From: Pedobacter sp. HDW13
Lineage (GTDB): Bacteria; Bacteroidota; Bacteroidia; Sphingobacteriales; Sphingobacteriaceae
NCBI RefSeq assembly: GCF_011303555.1
Contig: NZ_CP049868.1
Location: 1,302,001-1,366,000, forward strand
Reading direction: 5' to 3'
DNA: 64,000 nucleotides
Part shown: positions 1 through 9,622 of the stretch, in pieces
How positions within the stretch are numbered: the stretch's first letter is position 1
How the letters are laid out: each line of letters opens with the position of its first letter
Position numbers and translations under genes: made by a program
Notes under the pieces: model-generated
Databases searched by the model: none
The model's input: only the letters and a program-made list of their open reading frames with translations
What the model was told of the DNA's origin: nothing

Positions 1-309
1 CCAAAAAGAAACCTCAAAAAACATAATTCTTCAGTAACTACTTTCTGGCATTCATCATTTCAGGCTAAAAAAAACTGTTTTGGCCCGAAATTCCTGTTAT
101 GTATACAATAGGGAACAAAAAACCATTGCGCAAAGCAATACCGTAATTATACTAATTCACTACAAATACACGCCTGTAAACCAACACATTACAACCTGTT
201 TTGTAACACACTTGATACTTTGGCACAGCTTTTGGAAATGAGGCTTGTAATTAACAACAGGTTTAAAGCCTGAAATTTTTAAACAAGATCTTTCTAAAAG
301 AAAAATATT
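1..309. other. Non-coding region upstream of the first barrel gene
   Basis: This AT-rich stretch has no convincing reading frame. It holds isolated TTTG words near 200 and 219 that resemble parts of the Bacteroidota promoter, but their spacing does not fit a -33/-7 pair, so no promoter is called. It presumably contains the 5' leader of the barrel gene that starts at 310. Confidence 0.4.
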
Positions 310-1041
310 ATGAAAAAGTTATTATTAAGTGCATCAGTTATTTTATTAGCAACAGGTGCTTTCGCACAATCGACTACGGGTACTACTTCAAGATTTGGTA
401 TTAAAGCCGGAGTTAACTTAGCTAAAATTCATTCAAGTGGAGATAATGAATCTATCTACAATGACAATGCTAAAAACAATGTTGGCTATAATGTTACCGC
501 TTTTGGAGATTTTGGTGTGGCTAACAACTTTTTTATCCAGCCCGGAATTTCATTGCAAAATAAAGGTGTAAAATTCGAAGGCACCAGTTCTGCAACTATA
601 GGAGCTACGACTACAACTACTACATCATCAGTAAAAACGAATGTAATGGCTATTGAAGTACCGGTTAATGCGGTATTTAATATTCCAACCGGCGATGCTG
701 GTGCAGTGCAAATTAGTGCCGGTCCGTATATTGGGTTTAACATTTCTGGTAAAAACAAAGGAAATACCACCACTACTACGGTAAATAACAACACCAACTC
801 GAGTGTAACCAGTACCAGTAGTAATGACAGGGATTTAAGTTTTGGTAGTGCAAACGATAAAGATCAGAGCTCTACGGATTTTGGCGCAAACTTTGGTCTG
901 TCTTACCGTACCTCATCTGGTTTCTTAGTGGGTGCCAATTATGGTTTAGGTTTATCTGATTTAACTCCAAAAGACAGACAAGCTAACAGCAATAAATTTA
1001 CCAATCGCGTGTTAGGATTTACAGTAGGTTATTCTTTCTAA
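310..1041 (+). CDS. Outer-membrane beta-barrel (porin-like) protein
   Basis: A 243-residue secreted barrel protein. Residues 1-19 form a signal peptide (charged MKK, hydrophobic core, cleavage after GAFA). The mature part alternates short amphipathic strands with polar loops and ends in a terminal Phe (GYSF), the usual C-terminal signature of outer-membrane barrels. The stretch around residues 113-125 (AIEVPVNAVFNIP) matches the PorT/OMP_b-brl family core. Two loops are low-complexity, Thr/Ser/Asn-rich (about residues 99-108 and 151-172), probably surface-exposed. The gene stands alone and is followed 25 bp later by a strong terminator. The family assignment is firm; the substrate or role is unknown, and adhesion or structural roles are as likely as transport. 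Confidence 0.85.
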   Translation: MKKLLLSASVILLATGAFAQSTTGTTSRFGIKAGVNLAKIHSSGDNESIYNDNAKNNVGYNVTAFGDFGVANNFFIQPGISLQNKGVKFEGTSSATIGATTTTTTSSVKTNVMAIEVPVNAVFNIPTGDAGAVQISAGPYIGFNISGKNKGNTTTTTVNNNTNSSVTSTSSNDRDLSFGSANDKDQSSTDFGANFGLSYRTSSGFLVGANYGLGLSDLTPKDRQANSNKFTNRVLGFTVGYSF

Positions 1042-1065
1042 GCAATAACATACCTATGAAAAACA

Positions 1066-1100
1066 AAAACCTTCCCGGTGTAAAATCGGGAAGGTTTTTT
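1066..1100. terminator. Bidirectional intrinsic terminator
   Basis: A 12-bp stem (1066-1077 with 1087-1098) with a 9-nt loop is flanked by an A run on the left and a T run on the right. It lies between two convergent genes, the barrel gene ending at 1041 and the porin gene ending at 1122, and can serve both. Confidence 0.85.
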
Positions 1101-1121
1101 TATGCTTTTTGATTAAGTTAC

Positions 1122-3131
1122 CTAATCGTAAAAATTCCAACTAACACCAAATTTCAACAGGGCATCCTGCATCGGGTAGCGGTTTACTGTAAAGTACCCC
1201 TTTTGGAAAAGGCCCTGGTTTACGAAATCATATTTAACAAAGATATTGGCCCTTTTTAAATTTGCTTTAAAAAAGACATCGACAATTGGTTTCGACTGTA
1301 AATTAACCGGATTATCCTCATCGATATAAAACTGTGCAGTAGCCGGCGAATACAAATAATTTCCGTATTCTGAATTGTAGCGAACATCGAAGCCGATATT
1401 TGCCTTCAACACTTTAAAAAAGGTATTATTGAAATAAATGCTGTTATAGGTGTAAATTTCTGGTGTTCTTAAAACAGCATTTTTATCGGTTTTTTGGTAG
1501 GCTACGTAGTTTTCTAATGCAAACTTACCAAAGCGCCATTTCTTTAATACATCAATCCTGATTAAGCTGATATCTGCTGTGGCCTGTTTGGGTAGGATAG
1601 CCGTTGTACCGTTACTGTGGTCGGCAGCAAAATAAAGATAATTACTGGTTAAGAAATATTTTGCCCCTGCGGTAAGGTCATATTTATCGTTTATATAATT
1701 AAAAGACAGGTTCAGGATTTTGGTGTTTTTAAAATCGTTATTTGTCCATTTGTAGTGGTTACCATGGTAATAATCGTAAATCGCCGATGGGCTCTGGTTT
1801 TGTGCATAAGCTCCCAGTTCTATCCGGCCAATAGTTTTACCCAAAAGGATTTTACTTTTTGCCTCATACAGATAATCGCCGGCATTTTCGCCTTGCAGGA
1901 TTTGCTGTAAGTCTAAATTAAAATCGACATTGCTGGAGAATCGGTAACCCGCAGCACCCAAAACCGTAATATTCTGGTAATAAGCCCTACTTTGCTCGTA
2001 GCTGGTACCATCTAATTTAAGTCCCAGAAATTCATGTTTGTAATAATCGTGCCTGATCCCTGCATCTACCTTTAGCTCATTTTTAATTACCGACGAGTTT
2101 TTAGGCCGTAAAAAGAAACTGTAAATAAACTCATTTTTAACATGCAACACACGGGTCGAATCGTTGGTAAAGGTAGTACTGGCAATTCCCGGAGGCAGCA
2201 CATTGTTTACATCGGTTTCGTTCTTTAAAAAATCGTAGGTATTGGTATTGTATTCAAAAGTATGGGTAAGCTTATTGGTTGGTAAAACCGCATTATTAGC
2301 ATTGGCTGAGGTATCGATACGGCCCACGTAATAAGTCTGCTTTAAAAACAAGGTATTTTTCTTATAGATATTCCTGGCTGATGACAGATTTACTGGTTCG
2401 GCCTCCCTGCTAATGGTTGAATAATCGGGATTAAATATCTGTTTGGCCGAAGTTACCGATCCATTCTCGTAGCCACGCATGGTATTGAAAATTGCCGAAG
2501 CCCACATATTATAACGCTTGCTTGGCGATTGATACCACGAAAACACTGCTACATTTAAGTTATCGCCACGCTGCCTTGCATAAAAACCCTTGGAGTCGCC
2601 ACGGTTAAAATTCACTCCAACATTCCAGTTTCGCTTAATATTTTGAGTATGAATAGCCCTGAAAAGCTGCTCCTTTTGACCCGCGCTTACAAAATATAAG
2701 CTTGTAAAAGGCGTTCGAGCCTGATAGTAAATAATATCTTCGGGCGTTAAGGCATAATAATCGAGCGAGTGGAAGCCCACATCAAAACCAATACGCTTGC
2801 TCGGTTCAAATAACAAAGGTCTGGCCGAAAGCCCCATATTACCATTGCTGATGGTGGGGTGTGTAGGTTGCAAAAGCGGACTATAATTCTGAATATTGGT
2901 AGTAGAGGTATCGAGCGGCAGCAGCACAATACTATCTTTGGTTAAAGATAGCTTGGTAAAGCGGATGTATTTAGCCGTAAAAACTACCGAATCCTTGCCT
3001 CCATCCAGCTTTTTTCTAACCGAATCGAGTTCTTTATTGGTACCAACACTTGTTTTTAAATCTTGTGCAAAGGCTTTGTTGATGCCCATGAGCACGATAA
3101 TCAAAAAACAGATCTGAACAATATTACGCAT
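1122..3131 (-). CDS. Putative porin (Porin_10-like large outer-membrane barrel)
   Basis: A 669-residue secreted barrel protein. I place the start at the ATG at 3131: it directly opens a signal peptide (MRNIVQICFLI... to KAFAQ) and lies 1 bp beyond the stop of the phosphorylase gene, whereas the longer frame needs a TTG. The mature protein starts with a charged, Ser/Thr-rich segment, then long runs of alternating aromatic and polar residues typical of 14-18-stranded barrels, and ends with VSWNFYD. Length and pattern fit the Bacteroidota family annotated as putative porin. It is the last gene of the lpxK-phosphorylase-porin cluster and so may be co-transcribed with lipid A synthesis. Substrate is unknown. 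Confidence 0.75.
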   Translation of the reverse strand: MRNIVQICFLIIVLMGINKAFAQDLKTSVGTNKELDSVRKKLDGGKDSVVFTAKYIRFTKLSLTKDSIVLLPLDTSTTNIQNYSPLLQPTHPTISNGNMGLSARPLLFEPSKRIGFDVGFHSLDYYALTPEDIIYYQARTPFTSLYFVSAGQKEQLFRAIHTQNIKRNWNVGVNFNRGDSKGFYARQRGDNLNVAVFSWYQSPSKRYNMWASAIFNTMRGYENGSVTSAKQIFNPDYSTISREAEPVNLSSARNIYKKNTLFLKQTYYVGRIDTSANANNAVLPTNKLTHTFEYNTNTYDFLKNETDVNNVLPPGIASTTFTNDSTRVLHVKNEFIYSFFLRPKNSSVIKNELKVDAGIRHDYYKHEFLGLKLDGTSYEQSRAYYQNITVLGAAGYRFSSNVDFNLDLQQILQGENAGDYLYEAKSKILLGKTIGRIELGAYAQNQSPSAIYDYYHGNHYKWTNNDFKNTKILNLSFNYINDKYDLTAGAKYFLTSNYLYFAADHSNGTTAILPKQATADISLIRIDVLKKWRFGKFALENYVAYQKTDKNAVLRTPEIYTYNSIYFNNTFFKVLKANIGFDVRYNSEYGNYLYSPATAQFYIDEDNPVNLQSKPIVDVFFKANLKRANIFVKYDFVNQGLFQKGYFTVNRYPMQDALLKFGVSWNFYD

Positions 3132-3132
3132 C

Positions 3133-3948
3133 TTATAGTTCGGCAATTAAGCGGGTTAAAATTTCGGTCATTTTAGGCTCCGCCTTTGCTGCAGCCTCTA
3201 AAATTTCGTCAAGGTTAAAAGGTTGTAAATCTTCCGGAAATCCCTCATCCGTTAATACCGAAATGGCAAAAACAGGTAAACCGGCATGGTTAGCCACAAT
3301 AACTTCGGGCACTGTACTCATGCCCACTGCATCGGCGCCAATTAAACGCAGGTATTTATACTCAGCCTTGGTTTCTAAATTAGGACCAGAAACGGCTACA
3401 TAAACACCTTTATGGCATTTTACATCAACATTTTTGGCTATTTCTAAAGCTTTGGCAATAATAGAACGTTTATATGGCTGGCTCATATCCGGAAAACGCG
3501 GTCCAAGTTCGCTTTCAATTAAGCCTCTTAATGGATTATCGGGTTGCAGGTTAATATGATCTTCAATAATCATTAAATCACCTTTTTTAAACTCTGGGTT
3601 TAAAGAACCCGCAGCGTTAGAAACAATCAGGTTTTCGATGCCCAAACCTTTCATTACACGCACCGGAAAAGTAATTTGCTGCATACTATAACCTTCGTAA
3701 TAGTGCAAACGCCCCTGCATAGCCACAATTTTTTTTCCGTTTAAAGTCCCGAAAATGAGTTTTCCGCTATGAAATTCAAGCGTAGAAATCGGGAAATTCG
3801 GGATATTAGAATACATAAGCTGGTGCTCGACTTCGATATCTTTAACCAGCCCGCCAAGCCCTGTACCTAAAACAATACCTATTTCTGGTTTAAAATTCTC
3901 TGTTTTACGTTTTATATATTCAACGGTTTCTTCTATTGCTCTTAACAT
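3133..3948 (-). CDS. punA: Purine nucleoside phosphorylase, trimeric type
   Basis: A 271-residue cytosolic enzyme of purine salvage that splits purine nucleosides with phosphate into base and ribose-1-phosphate. Family motifs are in order: GTGLGGL (phosphate site, about residues 28-34), MQGRLHYYEGY (about 77-87), SNAAG (about 110-114), GPNLETKAEY, and GADAVGMSTVPEVIVA. Length fits the homotrimeric PNP class (human PNP, Bacillus PunA) rather than the hexameric DeoD class. The residue aligned with the base-specifying Asn243 of human PNP appears to be Asp234 (in VLTDEG), which may widen specificity towards 6-aminopurines. It overlaps the 3' end of lpxK by 29 bp, so the two are translationally coupled. 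Confidence 0.93.
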   Translation of the reverse strand: MLRAIEETVEYIKRKTENFKPEIGIVLGTGLGGLVKDIEVEHQLMYSNIPNFPISTLEFHSGKLIFGTLNGKKIVAMQGRLHYYEGYSMQQITFPVRVMKGLGIENLIVSNAAGSLNPEFKKGDLMIIEDHINLQPDNPLRGLIESELGPRFPDMSQPYKRSIIAKALEIAKNVDVKCHKGVYVAVSGPNLETKAEYKYLRLIGADAVGMSTVPEVIVANHAGLPVFAISVLTDEGFPEDLQPFNLDEILEAAAKAEPKMTEILTRLIAEL

Positions 3949-4981
3949 AATTTAAAATGAGTTCGTCAAAGATAATCTTATCTTCTTCAAATAATTCAAC
4001 CTCAATGGGTAAATAATATACGGGTAAATTTACCAGTAAATCTTCAAATCCGGTAGCTCTTAAACGTTTGCTATCCTTTTCTGTTGTGATGATGATTTTT
4101 TCTTTTTTTATTCCTGCTTCAAAAGCCGTTTTTAGCTTGCTGAGATCGGTATGCTTAAAGGCATAATGATCTCTGAACGCTTCGTGTTTAATGCTTTGGG
4201 TATATTTCTGGAGCTCTTCTATTAAGGGTTCTGGATTGGCAATTCCTGTTAGCAGGAAAACTTCATAATCTTTAACCGATTCAAGCGGCCTGCTTTCTTC
4301 CCGGTACAGGTGTTGTAGCTGACCATACTTTAAATAAGCATGCAAGACCGGCTGGTTATTGTTGGGCTGTAATTCGTTTACAGATGCCTGTTGCGCCACA
4401 TGTAGCAAAGGCACCGGCGACTTGGTAACCAAAAGCACATCGGCCCTTGTGCGCGAAGCAAAAACATCCCTTAAATTTCCTGCAGGCAATAAAAACTGTA
4501 AAATGCCCAGTTTTCTGAACTCGAAAAGCAGAATATTAAAACCTGCTCTTATTGCCCGGTGTTGAAAAGCATCATCCAGAATAATTACATCGTGATCGTT
4601 TTGCAATTGCCTTACTCCAGCCACCCGATCTTCGCAAACGGCTACCGTAACTTCCTTAAATTTTTGATAGTACTGCAATGGCTCGTCGCCTATTGTTTCG
4701 GCTGTAGCATCGGCATCGGCCAGGATAAAGCCTTTGGTTTTACGTCCATATCCCCTGCTTAAAATAGCAACTTTATAATTGGCCAGCAACCTCACCAAAT
4801 ATTCGGTTGTAGGTGTTTTTCCAGAACCACCAACAGCCAGGTTACCAACACAAATTACTGGCAGATCGAATGATACGCTGCGCATGATCCCCCAATCGTA
4901 TAGCTTTTTCCGGAGAATAACAGCCATTCCATAAATAAATGAAAAAGGGAGGAGCAGAAGGCGTAAATAATTAACTAGCAT
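3920..4981 (-). CDS. lpxK: Tetraacyldisaccharide 4'-kinase
   Basis: A 353-residue membrane-associated kinase that phosphorylates the 4' position of the lipid A disaccharide precursor, the sixth step of the Raetz pathway. The N-terminus holds a hydrophobic anchor helix (about residues 4-24). The P-loop GGSGKT is at 51-56 within the typical VGNLAVGGSGKTPTTEYL context, followed by LSRGYGRKTKG and a DDAFQHRAI segment, all hallmarks of LpxK. The gene heads a minus-strand cluster (lpxK, phosphorylase, porin). A TATTTTTG word on the minus strand at 4995-5002 resembles a -7 box but lacks a good -33 partner. Confidence 0.96.
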   Translation of the reverse strand: MLVNYLRLLLLPFSFIYGMAVILRKKLYDWGIMRSVSFDLPVICVGNLAVGGSGKTPTTEYLVRLLANYKVAILSRGYGRKTKGFILADADATAETIGDEPLQYYQKFKEVTVAVCEDRVAGVRQLQNDHDVIILDDAFQHRAIRAGFNILLFEFRKLGILQFLLPAGNLRDVFASRTRADVLLVTKSPVPLLHVAQQASVNELQPNNNQPVLHAYLKYGQLQHLYREESRPLESVKDYEVFLLTGIANPEPLIEELQKYTQSIKHEAFRDHYAFKHTDLSKLKTAFEAGIKKEKIIITTEKDSKRLRATGFEDLLVNLPVYYLPIEVELFEEDKIIFDELILNYVKSNRRNR

Positions 4982-5180
4982 AGTGTCGTGGATTCAAAAA
5001 TACTGATTATTTAAAAAAGAAAGGCATGGCACTCACCATTACCATTAAAGCAACCTTTGGTAATTAAAAATGTTTTGCTTTCTTCCCATTGTGCATATGG
5101 TATTTAACCATCGTACAACATTTAAATTGATAAGCCTGAATTTTCTTTTTATACTTGTTGTTCTATCAAAACATAAACGC

Positions 5181-6320
5181 ATGTCTCCAAATAAACGCTT
5201 AGTAGTTGGTCAGGGTCAGATTAGTGGCTATATTTCTATATTTTTAGCTGTTCTGGCTTTACTGGGTATCCTCTGTTTTCATTATCCCGAGAAACTTACC
5301 ACACCCGAATTCCGTGAGGTTTACACGAAAGACAGTATGGAGGTTTTAATGTTGGGCGGGGTAATTGCGTCTTTCTTCTTTTCGGCGTTAAGTATTGTTT
5401 TAAGCAAAAAATTAAAGTGGGCCTGGCCAGGTTTTTTATTGGCTGCACTTGCTGTATTATTGGGCGCTGTAACCGTTGAAGGTAGAGATGTTGCCAAATC
5501 GAACTGGCATTTTGGTTTAGACTGGATGATTTTAGATTTACTCTTAATGGTAGCCATTTTTGTCCCGCTGGAGTTGTTTTTCCCGAAAAATACCAATCAG
5601 ACCAAATTCCATGAAGAGTGGCGTACCGATTTAACCTATTTTGTAATCAGCCATCTATTTATCCAGTTTTTTGGCATTGTTACGCAAAAACCTGCGGTGT
5701 TGTTTTTTGGCTGGTTGGGTTTAGATAAAATCCATACCTGGGTGCAAGGCCTACCTTTTGCCGTAGCGCTTTTTCTCGCTTTCCTCAGCACCGATTTATT
5801 TCAATATTGGGCGCACCGCTTTTTTCATACTAGGGTGTCTCTATGGCGTTTTCATTCAATACATCATTCTACACAGAATATGGATTGGCTGGCCGGAAGC
5901 CGCACGCATTTTATCGATATCTTTTTTACCCGTGCCATGACTTTTATTCCCTTATATATACTGGGGTTTTCGTCAACGGTATTTAATGTTTACATCATTT
6001 TTATTGCCATTCATGCAGTTTTAATCCACGCCAATACTCGGATTAATTTTGGGCCGTTGAAATACATCTTCACCACACCACAATACCATCACTGGCACCA
6101 TTGCGAAGACCCTAAATATTATGGACATAATTTCGCATCGATATTTCCATTTATTGATATGCTGTTCGGCACCTATTATTTACCTGGAAAGGAATGGCCT
6201 GCCGGAACAGGCGTGCACGAAGCTGCTTACCCAAAAGGATTTGTGAAACAAACCATTTATCCATTTACCAAAAGCCCTTTCGATACTGATCTGAATATGG
6301 AAGAGCGGAGCGATAGGTAA
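5181..6320 (+). CDS. Sterol desaturase / fatty acid hydroxylase family membrane enzyme
   Basis: A 379-residue integral membrane di-iron oxygenase of the fatty acid hydroxylase superfamily. The start at ATG 5181 (MSPNKRLVVGQG) is preferred because the upstream in-frame extension from 5070 is an unlikely hydrophobic leader. Five or so transmembrane segments precede the catalytic region. The histidine clusters are all present: HRFFH (212-216), HSIHH (225-229) and HHWHH (303-307), in the usual H-x3-H, H-x2-HH, H-x2-HH style. Substrate (lipid, hopanoid or carotenoid) cannot be told from sequence. It is divergent from lpxK and convergent to the efflux operon. Confidence 0.85.
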   Translation: MSPNKRLVVGQGQISGYISIFLAVLALLGILCFHYPEKLTTPEFREVYTKDSMEVLMLGGVIASFFFSALSIVLSKKLKWAWPGFLLAALAVLLGAVTVEGRDVAKSNWHFGLDWMILDLLLMVAIFVPLELFFPKNTNQTKFHEEWRTDLTYFVISHLFIQFFGIVTQKPAVLFFGWLGLDKIHTWVQGLPFAVALFLAFLSTDLFQYWAHRFFHTRVSLWRFHSIHHSTQNMDWLAGSRTHFIDIFFTRAMTFIPLYILGFSSTVFNVYIIFIAIHAVLIHANTRINFGPLKYIFTTPQYHHWHHCEDPKYYGHNFASIFPFIDMLFGTYYLPGKEWPAGTGVHEAAYPKGFVKQTIYPFTKSPFDTDLNMEERSDR

Positions 6321-6338
6321 ACTTATTGGATGATTAAA

Positions 6339-6362
6339 GTGGTTGGTGGAGACACCAACCAC
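6339..6362. repeat. Palindromic hairpin, shared-type intergenic element
   Basis: A perfect 10-bp stem (6339-6348 with 6353-6362, arm GTGGTTGGTG) with a GAGA tetraloop lies between two convergent genes. A related, imperfect GGTCGGT...ACCAACC element sits at 44230-44300, so this is probably a dispersed short repeat rather than a terminator; no T run follows. Confidence 0.55.
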
Positions 6363-6426
6363 CAGCGACCTGCTTAGCGGTCGGTGTCCTCACCTACCGC
6401 CCAAAAAGATCAGCTTATCGTCTGCG

Positions 6427-9400
6427 CTAAACCTCTTCTTTCGCCTCTACCCTCGGTGGCATTAATTTATAAACCACTGGTGTAACAATCCGTGATAGCA
6501 AAGTAGAACTAATTAAACCACCAATCATAACTATTGCCAGCGGCGAAATAAGTGGATTGCTTGACAGTGCGATAGGCAACAAACCTCCAATGGCTGTGAA
6601 TGTAGTTAAGATAATTGGCAGGAATCTGATTTCGCCTGCTTCTTCAATGGCCTGATTTAAAGGCATTCCCTCACTGCGCAACTGATTGGTAAAATCGACT
6701 AGTAAGATGGTGTTTTTCACTTCGATACCCGCCAAAGCCACAATACCGATGGTAGCCACAAATGATAACGAATTACCAGTAACCATAAGCGCCAGTACAG
6801 CCCCCACAATACCAAGCGGAATAACCGACAGTACAATAAGCGTACTTTTAAAAGTTTTAAACTCCAGCACCAGCACAGCAATAAAAAGGAAAAGGGTAAC
6901 CAGCAAGATGCTGCCAAAACCACCAAACGACTGGTTTCGGCTTTCTATTTCCCCGCCCATTTCAAAGGTGTAACCCTCAGGCAGTTTCAGGTTTTTCATT
7001 TGCGCTTCTACATCCTGAATCACCTTATCGTTCAAAAAACCTTTCTGCACAAATGCATTGACCGAAATGGTACGGGTTTTATTGTAGTGATTAATGCTCA
7101 AAGGTGAAGTTTCGAGCTTTAACGAAGCCACCTGAAGTAAAGGGATCGAGGTACCCTGATTATTATTGATGTACAGGTTATTAAAAACCGTCAAATCTGG
7201 ATAAGATGGCCGTTTAGTGGTAAGCAGGATATTGTAATCATCGCCGTTAGATTTTGGATTGATGAATTTTCCTACTTCCAATCCAGCCACAGCCATGCGT
7301 ACAGTCCGGTCGATATTAACAGTCGGAATGCCCAGTGCCTGTGCTTTATCTTTATTGATATCGACTTTAATATCAGATTTTAAATTTTTGAGCGGGTTGT
7401 TTACATAAATGGTTCCGGCGGTTTTAAGCAACACGTTTTCTACACGTCCACCAATATTTCTTAAGGTATCTAAATTATCTCCCAGCAAACGCACCTCAAC
7501 AGGCGAAATAATTGGCTGCCCTTGCTCAAAGTCTTTAACTTCTACTTTTGCACCCGGATAGGGTGTCCATTTTTTACGCAACATTTCGATAATTTCGATC
7601 TTGCGATCGGATTTGATATCGGGTTGCAGCAACACAAAAAGCTCCGAAAAGTCGGTTCTTTCATTTTGTGGCAACACATTGTAATAAATCCGGGGATTAC
7701 CTTTCCCAACATTCGAAGCAAAGTACTTTACTTCAGGAATCTTTTTCAGCTCCCTTTCTATTGCTTTCGTAACCGAATCGGTATAATTCAGGTTCGATTG
7801 CAGCGGTGTAGAGATATTGATTAAAAACTGCGGTTTTTCTGAGGCCGGGAATAAACTGAAGCCAATAACCGGAATAAGCATAATAGACCCCACAAAAATA
7901 GCCAAGGCTATAACAATGGTTAAAATTGGTTTCGCCAAAGCCTTATCCAGCAATTTCGAATAAGAGCCATGGATAATTTTCTGTAAAGTGCGCAGGAAAA
8001 TATTGCCATTGGCATCGGCATGTGGCTTTAACAATTTGCTCGATAAAAAGGGAACCACTGTTAAGGCCACCAGCATGGAGGCAATAACCGAACAAATTAC
8101 GGCTACCGGTAAACTTCTGATAAATTCGCCCGATGCTTCGGGTAAAAACATTAAAGGCATAAAAGCAATAATCAATGTGGCCGTACAACCCATTACTGCC
8201 ATACCAATTTGTTTGGTTGCTTTCAGCGTAGCATCAAGCCGGCTATGACCATCGCGCATCCAGCGTTCAATGTTTTCTACCACCACAATACTATCATCAA
8301 CCAATAAGCCCAGCGATACCACCAAGCCTACAATACTCAGTTGATTTAAACTAAAGCCTAATACGCTTAGCAAAACCACACCGATAGCCAGCGATAGCGG
8401 AATAGAAACCATCACCACAATAGAGGCCCTTGTACCCAGAGGCAAAAGTGTAACCAAAACCAACAAAATGGCAATCAGGAAATCTGTTCCCAGCCCCCCA
8501 AACGACTGTTTACATTATCGGCCTGATCGAACATTAACTGCTGATCAATATTGGCTGGCAGGGTTTTCCCGAATTTCTCTATTACCGGCAAATAGGCTTT
8601 CTGGGCAGCGGTAATGTTTCCGCCCGATTTTTGTGCAGCCACTACAAAAACGCAGCGGTGTCCGTTTAAACGGGTAATGTCTTTTTCCTGCGAATAATCG
8701 AAATACACATCGGCGATATCTTTTAAAGCCGTATTTTTGCCGTTACCGCTAAAAACAACCGTATTTTTAATTTCATCGATATTCTGATAGTTACCACTGG
8801 TTTTAATGTTGAATGATTTAGTACCCGCATTTACGCTTCCACCAGGAATATTGGCCACCTCACTTTGAATAGCATTGACAATAAAAGTAACCGGAATGTG
8901 CAGTTGTGCCAGCTTTTCAAGGTTTAAATCTACCCGCACCAGCTGATCGGGCAAACCCATAATTTCTACATTTTTTAAAAACGGGATTTTCTCCAGTTCT
9001 GACTGCAAATCTTCTGCTTTGGTTTTCAGCTTATCGCGCGATGCATTTTCAGAAACCAACGCAATCTGCAAAACATTTACATCTGAGGGGGAAACCTTTT
9101 GCACTTCCATGCTGTAAATTTCCTGGGGGAGATTTGCCCGCTCACTGTTCACTTCGCGCACCAGCTCCTGGTATTTATCATCTACATTTACGGCATATTT
9201 ATACTCTACAAAAAGTACAGCCAAGCCATCACGAATGGTGGTTTTGATGGTCTTGATATCGTCCAATCCATAAATAGTTTTCTCTAGAGGCTTTACCACC
9301 AATTCCTCCATATCCTTCGGACTAGCCCCTGGATATACCACCACCACGGGATAGTTTGGCGCATTCATGTCGGGATCTTCCGATCGCGGCATATTGAATA

Positions 9401-9485
9401 TTGTGGTAATACCCAGCGCCAAAACCATGAGCACCATGATCAGGGTAAACTGGTAATTTTTTACAGCGTATTCTGATATTTTCAT
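6427..9485 (-). pseudogene. RND multidrug efflux pump inner-membrane subunit, frameshifted
   Basis: An AcrB/HAE1-type proton-driven efflux pump read in two frames. The N-terminal part (336 codons from ATG 9485) starts with the canonical first membrane helix and PRSEDPDMNAPNYPVVVVYP region and covers the first periplasmic domain. It breaks at a G6 tract (C6 on the plus strand, 8494-8499). Adding one G continues the frame directly as GGLGTDFLIAILLV into the remaining 679 codons, which hold helices 2-12, the GLVVSLGLLVDDSIVV motif with the transmembrane aspartates, and the C-terminal VTPVVYKLMPP. The repaired protein would be about 1019 residues, normal for the family. It is the last gene of the tetR-tolC-adaptor-pump operon. 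Sequencing error is the simplest reading; true inactivation or tract slippage is possible. Confidence 0.88.
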
Positions 9486-9515
9486 CTTATTAGCTATGAT
9501 GTGTATATTATTCCT

Positions 9516-9533
9516 TCGGTGTGATTACACCGA
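9516..9533 (-). promoter_or_regulatory. Hairpin in the leader of the RND pump gene
   Basis: A 7-bp perfect stem (TCGGTGT with ACACCGA) with a 4-nt loop sits 31 bp before the pump start codon in an unusually long (137 bp) gap inside an otherwise tight operon. It could be an mRNA-processing or attenuation element. No T run follows, so it is not a simple terminator. Confidence 0.35.
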
Positions 9534-9622
9534 TTTTAATGGGTCAGTTCCTCACAGTTCATATAAAATCGCATCTACCCCTTGAAATCTTGCTTTCAGC
9601 TCTAGTTATTTAATCTTTAGTC

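Noticed and set aside
199..222. TTTG and TACTTTG words as a promoter of the first barrel gene
   Set aside because: Spacing of 12 bases and a one-base-short -7 box do not fit the consensus.
486..797. Val-rich minus-strand frame of 103 codons inside the first barrel gene
   Set aside because: It is the complement of Thr/Asn-rich codons of a clearly real gene with signal peptide and terminator; the product has no family features.
5070..5180. Longer N-terminus for the sterol-desaturase-like protein
   Set aside because: The 37 extra residues are unlike the family, and ATG 5181 opens the conserved start; the longer frame is a chance extension.
6427..9485. RND pump as two separate functional proteins
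   Set aside because: The halves join exactly at one homopolymer with a one-base gap and the second half has only a TTG inside a membrane helix as start.
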